Below, piece after piece: positions 20,198-20,786 of a DNA stretch of 20,786 nucleotides. The notes under the pieces were generated by a model. That model saw nothing but the letters and a program-made list of their open reading frames with translations, was not told where the DNA came from and searched no databases. The DNA lies in NCBI GenBank assembly GCA_035628505.1, contig DASPJR010000209.1, positions 1-20,786 of the forward strand. Reading direction: 5' to 3'. The DNA comes from DASPJR01 sp035628505. Lineage in GTDB: Bacteria; Planctomycetota; SZUA-567; H5-PLA8. Numbering within the stretch: the first letter of the stretch is position 1; each line of letters opens with the position of its first letter. The position numbers and the translations under genes are program-made.

Positions 20198-20786
20198 TCA
20201 GACGGCGCGGAACGATTCCACGATCTCGCGTCGTGATGCCTGCCACGCCGGGACCAGGCCGGCAAGAATTCCAAGCACAACCGTGATGCCGAGTCCGCGT
20301 GCCAGGACGTCAGTGCCTGCCTGGAAATTGATGCTGAGCCCCTCGTTGGAAAGACTGAACTGTCCCCAGTGCAGCACGGCAAAGGCGATCGCCGTGCCCA
20401 GCACGCCGCCGGCAAGACTCAGCACAAGTCCTTCCAGGACGATGAATCGCGCGATCAGGCTGCTGCGGAAACCAAGCGTCTGCAGAACAGCGTGCTCGCG
20501 GATGCGGTCCTGTACCGATAGCACCACAGTGTTCGCCACAAGCGCAAGCACGGCAATGACGCAGCCGAGCCCCAGCCAGCGCGTGAAGCCGATCAGCTCG
20601 AGAAGATCGCCTGCGGCGCGCGCAACGAAGGCTTTTTCAGAGCGCGTCTGCGTCGGATCGACTTCACTCTTGAACTCCGCGTCGATCGCTTCGGCCACAC
20701 GCTTGAGATCGCGCGGATTTTCCACTTTCACGTTGTATTGCGTGACCACTCCGAGGCCTCTCGAGCCCGGCGCCTGCTGAAGGAAG
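20198..20786 (-). CDS. ABC transporter permease, FtsX type, 5' end beyond window
   Basis: The minus-strand frame is open from the right edge to the stop at 20198, giving the last 195 residues of a permease. Visible are the end of the periplasmic domain and the FtsX domain with three helices (LGLGCVIAVLALVANTVVLSV, FIVLEGLVLSLAGGVLGTAIA, LGITVVLGILAGLVPAW). The coupling segment VQDRIREHAVLQTLGFRSSLI is followed by the typical end PAWQASRREIVESFRAV. It is not closely identical to the downstream permease, so the two probably form a heterodimer with one shared ATPase encoded further upstream. The frame continues through the GTG at 20749 to the window edge (FLQQAPGSRGLG), showing that the gene starts outside. 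Confidence 0.92.
   Translation of the reverse strand, partial: FLQQAPGSRGLGVVTQYNVKVENPRDLKRVAEAIDAEFKSEVDPTQTRSEKAFVARAAGDLLELIGFTRWLGLGCVIAVLALVANTVVLSVQDRIREHAVLQTLGFRSSLIARFIVLEGLVLSLAGGVLGTAIAFAVLHWGQFSLSNEGLSINFQAGTDVLARGLGITVVLGILAGLVPAWQASRREIVESFRAV

Noticed and set aside
1..20786. CRISPR arrays, insertion sequences, integrase or phage genes
   Set aside because: No regularly spaced repeats, transposase or integrase motifs were seen on either strand; the retron is the only mobile-like or defence-like element.

Overview
The window looks like chromosomal DNA from a Gram-negative bacterium: it has a TonB-dependent outer-membrane receptor, a TonB-family protein, a lipoprotein and several Sec signal peptides. 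Base composition is moderately GC-rich. Several secreted or membrane proteins have a style common in the Planctomycetota/PVC group: a DUF1349-like plus PA14 plus TPR protein, a zinc-ribbon protein with a membrane anchor, an ECF sigma factor coupled to a zinc-finger anti-sigma factor, and SH3-like or HEAT-like exported proteins. There is no rRNA or phylogenetic marker long enough to settle the phylum, so this placement is inference.

Left end, 1-2587: a HerA-like ATPase gene runs off the left edge on the minus strand. Divergent from it is a retron. A promoter-like sequence (992-1020) leads into a structured msr-msd RNA (about 1027-1200), whose ends are perfect 14-nt inverted repeats a1 and a2. 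A reverse transcriptase with the retron-specific NAxxH and VTG motifs follows immediately. Its unusual feature is an N-terminal hydrophobic segment of about 37 residues, long enough for a membrane hairpin, fused ahead of the RT domain. No separate effector gene is evident. This is the best candidate for a little-described system in the window.

2597-7374: a convergent DUF309 gene, tRNA-Glu(TTC) and rpsU with a hairpin leader and a terminator, then two large exported or membrane-anchored proteins that probably bind carbohydrate or cell-surface material.

7478-11540: an ECF sigma/anti-sigma pair, a solitary GspF/PilC-type membrane protein, an inositol-monophosphatase-family enzyme, and an exported protein that resembles thioredoxin but has no CxxC.

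11568-15027 (minus strand): a cobalamin-controlled transport operon. A promoter leads into a B12 riboswitch, an expression platform with a plausible Shine-Dalgarno switch, a BtuB-like receptor, and an overlapping TonB-family gene. The TonB-family protein has a cysteine-rich C-terminus. Further upstream on the same strand is an Mrp/NBP35 ATPase that lacks the usual CxxC iron-sulfur ligands.

16259-20786: an exported protein of unknown function transcribed divergently from mrp, then a strong bidirectional terminator. After it comes a minus-strand operon of two FtsX/MacB-type ABC permeases (the first runs off the right edge), a cysteine-containing lipoprotein and an SMP-30/gluconolactonase-like protein.
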